DNA from: Acetofilamentum sp. | GTDB taxonomy: Bacteria; Bacteroidota; Bacteroidia; Bacteroidales; DYOH01 | Assembly (NCBI GenBank): GCA_020720625.1 | Contig: DYOH01000029.1 | Coordinates: 1 to 39,014 of the forward strand | DNA: 39,014 nt | Direction: 5' to 3' | Notes under the pieces: model-generated | Told to the model about the DNA's origin: nothing | The model's input: only the letters and a program-made list of their open reading frames with translations | The model's database searches: none | Shown here: one piece after another, positions 9,075 through 17,136 of the stretch | Layout of the letters: each line of letters opens with the position of its first letter | Position numbering within the stretch: the first letter of the stretch is position 1 | Translations under genes and position numbers: made by a program

Positions 9075-10379
9075 TTATTCAGCTATTTCGGCAAAAAGTT
9101 CGAAAGAATCTGCACCAATAATTCGTGCTTGATAAAACTCACCAGGTTTTAAATTTCTTGCATTTAATATTACTTCATTGTCTACATCGGGCGAGTCGAA
9201 TTGGGTTCTCCCAATATAATGATTTTTTTCTTTACGGTCAATAATTACCCGGTGGGTCTCCCCTACCCTTTTCTGATTGATATTGAATGATATACCTTGC
9301 TGCAAATCCATTAATTTATCGGCCCTGGATTGCTTTATTTCTTGTGTAATGGTATCGGCAAATCGCGAATACCCATAAGTACCTTCTTCGGTTGAGTATG
9401 TAAATACGCCAAGCCTGTCGAACTTACTTTCTTCCGTAAAACGAAGCAGTTCTTCGAAATCCCGCTCCTCTTCGCCCGGATGCCCTACAAGCATTGTGGT
9501 TCTTATAGCCATTTCGGGTACTTTTTCTCTTATGGTTTGTATTAGTTTTCTTGTTGCACTGGCGGTATGTGCTCTGCGCATATTTCGCAGTACATTATCG
9601 CTGATATGCTGTATTGGTATATCAATATATTTACATATATTACTTCGCTCCTTTATGGCATCCAGTATTTCAAACGGAAAATTTCCCGGATAGGCATAAT
9701 GGAGCCTTATCCATTCTAATCCATTAATATCTGATAATTCCATAAGTAAATCGTACAAGGCATTCTTTTTATATATATCAATGCCATAATAGGTTAAGTC
9801 TTGAGCAATGAGCATTAGTTCCTTTACTCCGCCCTTTACTAATTGCGTGGCATTTTTTATCAAAATTTCCTTTTCTACAGATTTATGTTTGCCCTTAAAT
9901 AAGGGAATTGCACAAAATGAGCAGGTTCGGTCGCAGCCTTCTGATATTTTTAAATAGGCGTAATGTTTTGGTGTGGTTAATAACTGCTCGCCTATCAGAT
10001 TTTTTTTATAATCTAATTGAAGGCTTTCAATTATTTGTTTTTGGTCATAAACACCAAAATAGGCATCAACTTCGGGCATTTCGGCTTCAAGCTCTTCCTT
10101 ATAGCGCTCAGATAAACATCCCATTACATATACGCTATCTATTATACCTTCTTCTTTGGCTCTGATATGCGACAAAATGGTGTTTACCGATTCTTCTTTG
10201 GCATCGGCAATAAATCCACAGGTATTAATAATTACAGTGCGGGCGTCGCTGTTATCTTCGTTGTGTACAATTTTTATCTTGTTGGCCGCAATTTGTTTCA
10301 TCAAAGTTTCCGTATCCACAAGATTTTTCGAACAGCCTAGCGTAATTATATTTATTTTTTCTTGTTTAATGGGTTTCAT
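9075..10379 (-). CDS. rimO: Ribosomal protein uS12 methylthiotransferase RimO
   Basis: RimO is a radical-SAM enzyme that methylthiolates the conserved aspartate of ribosomal protein S12. The 434 residues have the UPF0004 N-terminal domain with cluster cysteines Cys16, Cys54 and Cys88. The radical-SAM motif Cys149-x3-Cys153-x2-Cys156 lies in SEGCDRTCSFCAIP, and a C-terminal TRAM domain follows (about 370-434). The LGCSKNLVDTE opening fits RimO rather than MiaB. It starts 14 bases after the ftsY stop and is the second gene of an ftsY-rimO operon, as is common in the phylum. Confidence 0.95.
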   Translation of the reverse strand: MKPIKQEKINIITLGCSKNLVDTETLMKQIAANKIKIVHNEDNSDARTVIINTCGFIADAKEESVNTILSHIRAKEEGIIDSVYVMGCLSERYKEELEAEMPEVDAYFGVYDQKQIIESLQLDYKKNLIGEQLLTTPKHYAYLKISEGCDRTCSFCAIPLFKGKHKSVEKEILIKNATQLVKGGVKELMLIAQDLTYYGIDIYKKNALYDLLMELSDINGLEWIRLHYAYPGNFPFEILDAIKERSNICKYIDIPIQHISDNVLRNMRRAHTASATRKLIQTIREKVPEMAIRTTMLVGHPGEEERDFEELLRFTEESKFDRLGVFTYSTEEGTYGYSRFADTITQEIKQSRADKLMDLQQGISFNINQKRVGETHRVIIDRKEKNHYIGRTQFDSPDVDNEVILNARNLKPGEFYQARIIGADSFELFAEIAE

Positions 10380-10393
10380 TCGCCTGAAATTGA

Positions 10394-11356
10394 TTATTTA
10401 GTTTCAAATAAAGATTTTACAAATTTGCTTTTATCAAATATTTGTAGATCTTCTAATTTTTCACCAATACCAATGTATTTTACTGGTATTTTAAATTGGT
10501 CGGATATTCCAATTACTACACCACCTTTGGCGGTGCCGTCGAGTTTAGTAATGGCCAAGGCATTTACCTCGGTAGCAAGGGTAAATTGCTTGGCTTGCTC
10601 AAAGGCATTCTGCCCCGTGGAACCATCTAATACCAATAATATTTCGTGCGGAGCTTCCGGTATCACTTTTTGCATCACTTTTTTTATCTTACTAAGCTCA
10701 TTCATAAGATTTATTTTATTGTGCAATCGTCCCGCTGTATCTATTATTACAATATCAGCTTGCTGGGTTACTGCCGATTTTAAGGTGTCAAAAGCTACCG
10801 AAGCCGGATCGGCTCCCATGCCTTGTTTTACAATGGGAACCCCTACCCTTTCCGACCAGATCGTTAGTTGGTCTACAGCAGCAGCCCGAAAGGTGTCGGC
10901 TGCGCCTAAAACAACTTTTTTACCTGCATTTTTAAATTTATAGGCTAATTTTCCAATGGTGGTGGTTTTGCCAACTCCATTCACTCCAACTACCATTATT
11001 ACATAAGGCATACCATTATTCGTTTCGAAACTAAAGTCTCCGTTGGTCTCATTTTCGGCCAGCAATCCCGATATTTCGTCTCTTAAGATATTGTTTAGCT
11101 CTTCTACGCCAAAGTATTTGTCTTTCGATACCCTGTTTTCTATACGTTCTATTACTTTAAGTGTGGTGCTTACTCCTACATCGGAGCTAATGAGTATTTC
11201 TTCCAGATTATCAAGTACTTCGTCGTCTACTTTTGATTTGCCGGCTACTGCGCGACTGATTTTTTTAAATACACTTTCTTTGGTTTTTTCTAAACCTTTT
11301 TCTAAATTTTCGTTTTTCTCTTTGTCTTTTGAGAAAAGATTGCTGAATAATGCCAT
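10394..11356 (-). CDS. ftsY: Signal recognition particle receptor FtsY
   Basis: FtsY is the membrane-associated SRP-family GTPase that docks ribosome-nascent-chain complexes to SecYEG. The 320 residues show a short charged N-terminal stretch, an N domain of four helices (about 25-105) and the G domain with G1 GVNGVGKTT (124-132), DTFRAAA (154-160), DTAGR (206-210) and TKLDG (270-274). It lacks the long acidic A domain of the E. coli protein, as is usual outside enterobacteria. A terminator and a promoter element separate it from the ribosomal genes upstream. Confidence 0.96.
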   Translation of the reverse strand: MALFSNLFSKDKEKNENLEKGLEKTKESVFKKISRAVAGKSKVDDEVLDNLEEILISSDVGVSTTLKVIERIENRVSKDKYFGVEELNNILRDEISGLLAENETNGDFSFETNNGMPYVIMVVGVNGVGKTTTIGKLAYKFKNAGKKVVLGAADTFRAAAVDQLTIWSERVGVPIVKQGMGADPASVAFDTLKSAVTQQADIVIIDTAGRLHNKINLMNELSKIKKVMQKVIPEAPHEILLVLDGSTGQNAFEQAKQFTLATEVNALAITKLDGTAKGGVVIGISDQFKIPVKYIGIGEKLEDLQIFDKSKFVKSLFETK

Positions 11357-11380
11357 TATTTATTTTTTGGTCGAAATATA

Positions 11381-11388
11381 CAAAAATA
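11381..11388 (-). promoter_or_regulatory. Candidate ftsY-rimO -7 element
   Basis: On the minus strand TATTTTTG (plus CAAAAATA) lies 24 bases before the ftsY ATG and just downstream of the DUF4295 terminator. This supports an independent ftsY transcript. No clear TTTG -33 box is visible. Confidence 0.5.
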
Positions 11389-11429
11389 TTCTATATCAAT
11401 TGCCTATAACTTGCTTTTGCTATAAATAC

Positions 11430-11459
11430 AAAAAAAGCTTTCTTTTGTATGGAAAGCTT
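11430..11459 (-). terminator. Terminator of the rpmB-rpmG-DUF4295 unit
   Basis: On the minus strand AAGCTTTC pairs with GAAAGCTT (plus 11435-11442 with 11452-11459) around a 9-base loop and is followed by about seven T. It lies about 28 bases after the DUF4295 stop. Confidence 0.8.
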
Positions 11460-11487
11460 CTTTTGTAAAATTTTATGTCGATTTAAT

Positions 11488-11646
11488 TTAGTCTTTTTTT
11501 GTAAAAAAATCCTTTATCTTATCGTTCGTAACAATCTCTTCTTTGAAAACGTAAGCACCACTTTTTGGGCTACGGACCATCTTAACTACTTTAGCATAGT
11601 TTTTGGCCTCTTTTTTCTGCATACTTGCAACTACTTTCTTTGCCAT
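11488..11646 (-). CDS. DUF4295 small protein
   Basis: This 52-residue basic protein begins MAKKVVASMQKKE and contains VVKMVRSPKSGAYVFKEE. That is the pattern of the DUF4295 family encoded next to rpmG in Bacteroidota. Its position directly behind two ribosomal protein genes (11 bases after the rpmG stop) and its high lysine content suggest a ribosome-associated role; the molecular function is not known to me. It was found by direct reading of the minus strand. A terminator follows. Confidence 0.85.
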   Translation of the reverse strand: MAKKVVASMQKKEAKNYAKVVKMVRSPKSGAYVFKEEIVTNDKIKDFFTKKD

Positions 11647-11657
11647 AACTGCTTATT

Positions 11658-11846
11658 TTATTTAATTTCTCTATGTAAAGTTACTTTTTTCAAAATGGGA
11701 TTAAATTTCTTCATCTCCATTCTGCTTGGGGTATTTTTCTTGTTTTTTGTGGTAATGTATCTTGATGTTCCCGGCATTCCCGATTCTTTGTGCTCTGTAC
11801 ACTCCAATATCACCTGAACTCTATTACCTTTTCCTTTTTTTGCCAT
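11658..11846 (-). CDS. rpmG: 50S ribosomal protein bL33
   Basis: The 62-residue product [19 protein letters not shown]... is bL33, including the [13 protein letters not shown] and [13 protein letters not shown] blocks. It has a single cysteine and lacks the paired CxxC zinc ribbons, so it is the zinc-independent type. It sits 13 bases after the rpmB stop in the rpmB-rpmG-DUF4295 unit. Confidence 0.97.
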   Translation of the reverse strand: MAKKGKGNRVQVILECTEHKESGMPGTSRYITTKNKKNTPSRMEMKKFNPILKKVTLHREIK

Positions 11847-11859
11847 TTTTTAAGTTCTT

Positions 11860-12102
11860 TTAAAATTTATCGATATGTCCTTCCAATTTAGCATCTTTTA
11901 ATGCTATGGCTAAGCCCTTTTTGTTTATTGTGCGCAATCCGGCGGCCGATACTTTTAAGGTAATCCATCTATCTTCATCTACTAAGAAGAATCTTTTTAC
12001 GAACAAGTTGGGATAAAATCGTCTTTTTGTTCTTCTCTTGGAGTGAGAAACATTGTTCCCAACCATTGCTTTTTTTCCGGTTATTTGACAAACTCTTGAC
12101 AT
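11860..12102 (-). CDS. rpmB: 50S ribosomal protein bL28
   Basis: The 80-residue product begins [21 protein letters not shown] and has the KRRFYPNLF and [14 protein letters not shown] blocks of bL28. It has only Cys5, so it is the zinc-free type, like its bL33 neighbour. It is the first gene of the unit. No clear TAnnTTTG promoter was seen upstream. Confidence 0.97.
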   Translation of the reverse strand: MSRVCQITGKKAMVGNNVSHSKRRTKRRFYPNLFVKRFFLVDEDRWITLKVSAAGLRTINKKGLAIALKDAKLEGHIDKF

Positions 12103-12502
12103 CGTTCTATAATTTTATGTTCAATTACGCTACTGTACTTTTTTCTTATCTGAAACGGTGGGCAAAATTGGTGTTTTTTATTTAATTATACAAATTTTCT
12201 TTGGCTTTTGTGCTATTTTTTTACTCTTTTTTTTTACTCTTGTATCCATTACTTTACTTGACAAATTTTAATTCATTACTAATAAATTATTTACATAGTT
12301 GCTTTTTTATTTCCAAAACAATTCTTTATTCCAGTAAAATGTTTTTATTTAAAAATTTGATTTATTACCCTTTTTTTCCGAATTTTATACATAGCTTTAA
12401 TTAGTTTTTTTTTTGAAAAAATACGAAAACTTGCTTTTCTATTTTTTTTGTTAGTTTGATATTTTACTATTAATATTATGTTTCATCTAAATTTTTAAAA
12501 TT
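12103..12502. other. T-rich intergenic region between rpmB and sodB
   Basis: This 400-base divergent region must hold promoters for both genes. It is strongly T-rich on the plus strand, with two copies of TTTTTTACTCT near 12220-12240. TTAGTTTG (12451-12458) with CTTG about 18 bases upstream is the nearest thing to a sodB promoter, but it is an imperfect match. The open frame at 12201-12404 is a low-complexity by-product and is not called. No RNA gene or repeat family was recognised. Confidence 0.5.
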
Positions 12503-13093
12503 ATGTCATTTGTATTACCCGAATTACCGTTTGAAAAGAAGGACTTTAAAGGTTTTATCTCAGTAGAAGGTTTTGATTATCACCATGGAAAACATCATGC
12601 CGCTTATGTAAATAACCTGAATGCTTTGATTAAAGATACCGATTTTGAAGGCCTATCGCTCGAAGATGTAGTAAAAAAGGCCGACAATGAAAAAAATATG
12701 GGCGTTTTTAATAATGCTTCGCAACATTATAACCATACTTTTTTCTGGAATTGCATGAAACCTGACGGTGGCGGCGTTCCTACCGGAGAAGTGGCCAAAC
12801 TAATTGAGAGAGATTTTGGCTCTTTCCAAAATTTCAGAACTGAATTTTCGGCTGCTGCAACTAAAGTTTTTGGCTCTGGTTGGGCTTATCTTGCATTAAA
12901 TAAGGAAAATAAGCTGGAAATTATGCAGTTTAGCAATGCCGGAAGCCCCTTTCTACAAAACAAATTGGCTCTTTTGACTATTGATGTTTGGGAACATGCA
13001 TATTACATTGACCATAGAAATGCAAGACCTAATTTTATCAATCTTTTCTGGGAGTTTGTTAATTGGGAGTTTGTAAACAATCAACTTTTATAA
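12503..13093 (+). CDS. sodB: Superoxide dismutase, Fe (possibly cambialistic Fe/Mn)
   Basis: SodB dismutates superoxide in the cytoplasm. The 196 residues align well with the Fe/Mn-SOD family. Metal ligands are His27 (DYHHGKHH), His78 (YNHTFFW), and Asp161 and His165 (DVWEHAYYID). Gln74 in NNASQHYNH and SNAGSP near 144-149 favour the iron type over manganese; related Bacteroides enzymes can use either metal. The C-terminal VNWEFV is typical. It is a single-gene unit ended by a hairpin three bases after the stop. Metal choice is inferred. Confidence 0.95.
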   Translation: MSFVLPELPFEKKDFKGFISVEGFDYHHGKHHAAYVNNLNALIKDTDFEGLSLEDVVKKADNEKNMGVFNNASQHYNHTFFWNCMKPDGGGVPTGEVAKLIERDFGSFQNFRTEFSAAATKVFGSGWAYLALNKENKLEIMQFSNAGSPFLQNKLALLTIDVWEHAYYIDHRNARPNFINLFWEFVNWEFVNNQLL

Positions 13094-13096
13094 TTT

Positions 13097-13121
13097 AACC
13101 GGCTACGCCGGTTTTTTTTTT
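13097..13121 (+). terminator. Intrinsic terminator of sodB
   Basis: AACCGGC (13097-13103) pairs with GCCGGTT (13107-13113) around a 3-base loop and is followed by a run of about ten T. Confidence 0.93.
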
Positions 13122-13133
13122 CGTGCATTTTCG

Positions 13134-13141
13134 TATATTTG
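13134..13141 (+). promoter_or_regulatory. Candidate -7 element of the AAA ATPase gene
   Basis: TATATTTG is an exact TAnnTTTG match 18 bases before the ATG at 13160. It overlaps a possible TTG start at 13139, which argues for the ATG. The T-run of the sodB terminator occupies the place of a -33 box. Confidence 0.5.
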
Positions 13142-13159
13142 TATAAACATTATCGCATT

Positions 13160-14530
13160 ATGAAACGTTTTCCGGCTAAGTTTGTTGCTCAACGCATTGA
13201 TTTCGAAAATATTTGGTGGAACTCCGGGCTGGTCGGCAATTTATATACCGACAAACCTAAAAGAAGTTTTTTTCCTCTCTTCTTCAAAAAATTGTCTTTT
13301 CAACAGGGTAAATCGGTTGTTTTATTTGGCGCTAAAAGGGTTGGAAAAACTACTTTCATCTTTCAGGCTATACAAGAGCTTTTAAATACAGGGTTTCGTA
13401 AACGTAATATTGTTTATATCTCGCTCGAAAATCCTTTGTATTACAAGTATACTTTAAACGAGATTATCGAAATACTTTTTTATCAACGTCATAACACAAA
13501 AAAAGAACCATATATTTTTTTCTTCGACCAGATTCAATATTACGCTGCTTCTGCAAGCGAATTGGTGAAACTTGTGAATGATTATCCAAACATCAAATTT
13601 GTTTTTTCGGGTTCGATGGGAAATTCTTCTATAAACACTTTAAAGGATGCCGAAGAGCTTTTCGAGTTTTTCAGACTACCTACACTTACTTTTTTTGAGT
13701 ATGTAAATTTTATCCACAAAGAATCGTTTATCGAGTGCGACGAAGGCGTAGACAATTGTAATCTTCATCTTCTGAATAATTATTTTCTCGAATACCTTCA
13801 GTTTGGCGGGCATCCTGAATTGTTATTTGAGAATAAACTTCAAACCGAAAAGGTTAAACTTTTAATTAACAGAATATTAAATAAATTTACGCTAAAAGCT
13901 TTTCCTGGTTTGGCCGGAATTAACGAACTCGACGAAATAAATGCTTTTGTTGCTTACCTAATTCTAAATACCGGTAAAATTACAAATTCAAAAATTATCT
14001 CATCAGAAACCGAACTTTCCGTTAAAACCGTTTCTGAATTTATCGATTTTCTTAAGAATATATTCTTTATAAAAGTTCTTAAACCTTTTAGAATGCCAAA
14101 CAGCGACGACTTTAAAATTTACATTGCCAATCCTTCCTTTATTACTGCTGTTTTTGATTTCGAAAATGTTATTAAATATCTGGATTTTAACCTATTGGTT
14201 GAAACTGCCATTCTTGCTCAATGGGAGAATACTTTAAAGGACTTTTGGTACTATCATTCCCCTGATTTTAGTATCTCATTTATTTCTTCTGATAATACCG
14301 AAATGGCTGAATGGTGCTCTGTTGTAAATTATTCAGGAAACAACATTAAAAACTATGACAAATTTACCGCTTTTTGTGAACAGGAATGTATTTATTTTCC
14401 AATTATTACCTCTAAAAATTTACTCGGACATCAGGAATTAAACGGTCTTATTTTAAGTAACCAGCCTTCTTGCCTTTATTGTTATCAAGTGGGCAGGCAT
14501 ATTATCGAATCACAACTTATCGACGATTAA
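13160..14530 (+). CDS. AAA_14/DUF4143-type ATPase with altered Walker B
   Basis: The 456-residue product has the layout of the AAA ATPases that carry a C-terminal DUF4143 domain. Walker A is GAKRVGKT (57-64), sensor-like FVFSGSMG is at 148-155, GGHPELLF follows near 220, and a winged-helix-like C-terminal half runs from about 250 to 440 (TGKITNSKIISSETELSVKTVSEFIDFL). The Walker B strand reads FFFDQIQY (120-127), with Gln124 where the family normally has the catalytic Glu of DEIQ, so ATP hydrolysis may be slow or lost. The family's function is not established. The ATG is chosen over TTG 13139 from promoter position. DUF4301 starts 11 bases after the stop, so the two are probably co-transcribed. 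Confidence 0.75.
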   Translation: MKRFPAKFVAQRIDFENIWWNSGLVGNLYTDKPKRSFFPLFFKKLSFQQGKSVVLFGAKRVGKTTFIFQAIQELLNTGFRKRNIVYISLENPLYYKYTLNEIIEILFYQRHNTKKEPYIFFFDQIQYYAASASELVKLVNDYPNIKFVFSGSMGNSSINTLKDAEELFEFFRLPTLTFFEYVNFIHKESFIECDEGVDNCNLHLLNNYFLEYLQFGGHPELLFENKLQTEKVKLLINRILNKFTLKAFPGLAGINELDEINAFVAYLILNTGKITNSKIISSETELSVKTVSEFIDFLKNIFFIKVLKPFRMPNSDDFKIYIANPSFITAVFDFENVIKYLDFNLLVETAILAQWENTLKDFWYYHSPDFSISFISSDNTEMAEWCSVVNYSGNNIKNYDKFTAFCEQECIYFPIITSKNLLGHQELNGLILSNQPSCLYCYQVGRHIIESQLIDD

Positions 14531-14541
14531 TACATTATATT

Positions 14542-16089
14542 ATGATTAGAGAAAGAGATTATATTGTACTTCAAAAACTCGGAATCTCCGAAAATAAATT
14601 ATACATGCAACTCGAGAACTTCCGAAAAGGTTTTGATGCCGCCAAGATTGTCAAACCTGCATTGGTTGATGATGGTATTATTCTGTTATCAGATTCTAAA
14701 CTAAAAGATTATGTTGAGTTATGGAACCTGAATAAAGAAAAATATGTTATTGTAAAATTTGTTCCGGCATCGGGGGCTGCTTCTAGAATGTTTAAAGAGC
14801 TTTTCGAATTTCGCGAGGCTTATTCCCCAGATAAATATGCCGATTTAATGCTCAGGAAAGATTTTGGCTCTATTCACTATTTTTTTAAGCATCTTGATGA
14901 ATTTCCCTTTTGGAACGAGTTACGCGACAAATATGCCGAAACAAATGGCGTTGCTATTGAAGAAGATTTGTTAAGAAAAAATTTTGTTCAAATTTTAAAC
15001 TTTATTCTCGACGAAAAAGGTTTAAATTTCGGTTTCCTACCAAAAGGTCTCATTCATTTTCATCGTTATGCTTCTGAGGTGCGGAAAGCATTCGACGAGC
15101 ATTTTGTAGAAGCCGCTCAATATGCTGATAGCGGAAACAAAGCTTTCTTGCATTTTACAGTATCGCCGGAGCACCAAAACTTGTTCGAGCAAAGGGTTAA
15201 TCTGGTGAAAGAGCATTTTCAACAAACTTTTGGACTTCACTATATGGTCGGTTTTAGTAATCAGGAACATAGTACCGATACGGTGGCAGCAACTCCCGAC
15301 AACCAAATTTTCCGCGACGAGAAAGGTGATATGCTTTTCCGCCCCGGTGGTCATGGGGCTTTAATTCAGAACCTAAACAATATTGATGCCGACATCATTT
15401 TTATAAAAAATATCGATAATGTGGCTCCAGACCATTTAAAGGCAAAGACTATTGATTACAAAAAGGCTTTGGCTGGTTTACTCATTTACTTCAAAGAGAA
15501 AATTCATTATTACATTGCGCAGCTCGAAGAAGTGGAAACGCTCGAAGACGAGATGATGGAAGAAATTGGCTTATTCCTTGTTCAAAATCTCTGTATTTTA
15601 CCTAGTATGCAGTTTAAACCACAAAATAGGTTAGAACGTATTCGCTATCTTTACAACAAGTTAAACAGACCCATAAGGGTTTGCGGAATGGTGAAAAATG
15701 AAGGTGAACCAGGCGGTGGACCATTTTGGACAGAAAATGCTGATGGTTCTGTTTCGCTCCAAATTGTGGAATCGGCTCAAATTGATTTAAAAAATCAAGA
15801 AGTTAAGGAGATTTTTGCTGCTTCTACTCACTTTAATCCAGTGGATATTGTTTGTTATGTAAAAGATTTTGAAGGAATTAAGTTTGATTTAACTCAGTAC
15901 GTTGATCCTGCTACAGGATTTATTGCAGAAAAAAGTTACGCAGGCAGAAAGCTTAAAGCGATGGAATTGCCTGGACTTTGGAATGGAGCTATGGCCGATT
16001 GGATTACCATTTTTATGGAAGTGCCCATTGATAGCTTTACCCCTGTAAAAACAGTGCAGGATTTATTAAGACCCCAACATAAAGCATAA
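14542..16089 (+). CDS. DUF4301 protein, probable nucleotidyltransferase-like fold
   Basis: The 515-residue product matches my recollection of the DUF4301 family, which is found in Bacteroidota. Several motifs resemble UDP-sugar pyrophosphorylases: VPASGAASRMF (74-84) like a nucleotide-binding GxGTRM loop, LPKGLIHFHRY (166-176), STDTVA (244-249), RPGGHGALIQNL (267-278) like PPGHGD, and IIFIKNIDNV (285-294) like the VSNxDN metal-binding strand. A GT-A sugar nucleotidyltransferase fold is therefore inferred; the substrate is unknown. The C-terminal part (380-515) contains GGGPFW and NPVDIVCYVKDFEG and is not recognised. The ATG at 14542 is preferred over in-frame upstream starts that would overlap the ATPase gene. 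Confidence 0.75.
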   Translation: MIRERDYIVLQKLGISENKLYMQLENFRKGFDAAKIVKPALVDDGIILLSDSKLKDYVELWNLNKEKYVIVKFVPASGAASRMFKELFEFREAYSPDKYADLMLRKDFGSIHYFFKHLDEFPFWNELRDKYAETNGVAIEEDLLRKNFVQILNFILDEKGLNFGFLPKGLIHFHRYASEVRKAFDEHFVEAAQYADSGNKAFLHFTVSPEHQNLFEQRVNLVKEHFQQTFGLHYMVGFSNQEHSTDTVAATPDNQIFRDEKGDMLFRPGGHGALIQNLNNIDADIIFIKNIDNVAPDHLKAKTIDYKKALAGLLIYFKEKIHYYIAQLEEVETLEDEMMEEIGLFLVQNLCILPSMQFKPQNRLERIRYLYNKLNRPIRVCGMVKNEGEPGGGPFWTENADGSVSLQIVESAQIDLKNQEVKEIFAASTHFNPVDIVCYVKDFEGIKFDLTQYVDPATGFIAEKSYAGRKLKAMELPGLWNGAMADWITIFMEVPIDSFTPVKTVQDLLRPQHKA

Positions 16090-16090
16090 A

Positions 16091-16136
16091 AATTATAATA
16101 GCCATGCAACTATTTTGTTTGCATGGCTATTTTTCT
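16091..16136. terminator. Bidirectional terminator between DUF4301 and the M15 peptidase
   Basis: AATAGCCATGCAA (16097-16109) pairs perfectly over 13 bp with TTGCATGGCTATT (16119-16131), followed by TTTTCT on the plus strand. On the minus strand the following T-run is weaker. It sits between two convergent genes. Confidence 0.88.
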
Positions 16137-16943
16137 CTATAGCAGTTTAGCTAGCTCAAAATGCATACCATCTTTCCTGTTTCGGTAATGTCCGCCCCAG
16201 AAAAATCCAAATTTGTTTGCCAATGGCACCAATAATCTTACGCTGCCTTTTTCTCCAACTATTGGCGGCATTTTGCCTAACGCATTGGTTCTTATATTAA
16301 TATCAAATGCTGTTCCATAAGCATGATTACTCAGCCTAACGGAGCTACCCCTTATAAATCGAGGGCCATAGCTACAGCACCAGTCGGTTACATAGCCCAA
16401 AAGACCTTCTTTTTCCCAAGCATCCCAAAGGGCTTTCATTTGCCTGGCTCCTTTTTCATGAAACAAAATATTGCCTTTATCGTGGCCCCAAGCTTGGTTA
16501 ATTTTGTTTAATTGACTTATATATATGCTTTTGATGTGTTTTTTATCCCAGCCGTTGGTAATTTGTATGCTTCCATTTCCCAGCGGGGTATATTCAATTT
16601 TCCCAAAATATTCCTCTGTTTTTTCGGCCGAAAGGGTCCGAAAATCGGGCACAGGTGGCCAATCGTAACTATTCATATCATCAGATACAGATTCCCTGAT
16701 AGGCTCTGTACTATTTTGCACTTCTTCGGGGGTATAGCCATATTCTTTGGCTTTGGCAAGGGTGCCAGGACCTACTACTCCATCGGCCTTTAATCCACTC
16801 ATGGTCTGAAACTGTCGCGTGGCTAACTCCGTTTTTTCATCAAAATTACCATGAGCATCTACCAGATAAAATTCTTCTCCAATCAGAAAATACTGCCATT
16901 GCTCCACCAATTCACCTTTTGAGCCAAGTTTTATATATTCCAT
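16137..16943 (-). CDS. Peptidoglycan-binding M15-family peptidase
   Basis: The 268-residue product has an N-terminal peptidoglycan-binding domain (about 5-68, ATRQFQTMSGLKADGVVGPGT) and a C-terminal VanY/endolysin-type M15 carboxypeptidase domain. Likely zinc ligands are His207 and Asp214 in SNHAYGTAFDIN, and His261 in MHFELA. It should cut peptide stems of peptidoglycan (LD/DD-carboxypeptidase or endopeptidase). There is no signal peptide or membrane segment, which is like phage endolysins and effectors and unlike exported housekeeping enzymes. No other phage gene is nearby, so it is probably domesticated. The catalytic specificity cannot be read from the sequence. Confidence 0.82.
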   Translation of the reverse strand: MEYIKLGSKGELVEQWQYFLIGEEFYLVDAHGNFDEKTELATRQFQTMSGLKADGVVGPGTLAKAKEYGYTPEEVQNSTEPIRESVSDDMNSYDWPPVPDFRTLSAEKTEEYFGKIEYTPLGNGSIQITNGWDKKHIKSIYISQLNKINQAWGHDKGNILFHEKGARQMKALWDAWEKEGLLGYVTDWCCSYGPRFIRGSSVRLSNHAYGTAFDINIRTNALGKMPPIVGEKGSVRLLVPLANKFGFFWGGHYRNRKDGMHFELAKLL

Positions 16944-17079
16944 AGTGTTTGAGTTAATTTTTATACTAATTTAAACCTGAAGTTTTATTTACTCGATTTA
17001 TGTTTTTTTCTTACTTTTGATTGGACGCTAAGTTAAGGAATATAAATTTTTACGCAAATTATAAAAGCTTTTTTTTAGA

Positions 17080-17113
17080 TTTGTCAAAAATTTTGTTGCT
17101 TAATTTAATTTTG
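17080..17113 (+). promoter_or_regulatory. Promoter of the OmpA-family gene
   Basis: TTTG (17080-17083) and TAATTTTG (17106-17113) match the Bacteroidota -33/-7 pair, with 22 bases between them. The ATG follows 24 bases later. Confidence 0.72.
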
Positions 17114-17136
17114 TAGAAATCTTTTTATTTATAAGC

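Noticed and set aside
13048-13077. Tandem WEFVN-WEFVN at the SodB C-terminus
   Set aside because: It looks like a duplication, but the family normally ends FWxxVNWEFV, so the resemblance is mostly natural conservation.
13710-13718. DnaA-box sequence TTATCCACA, with another at 33716-33724
   Set aside because: Both are inside coding sequence, single and unclustered; they are compatible with chance in 39 kb, and no replication-origin genes are present.
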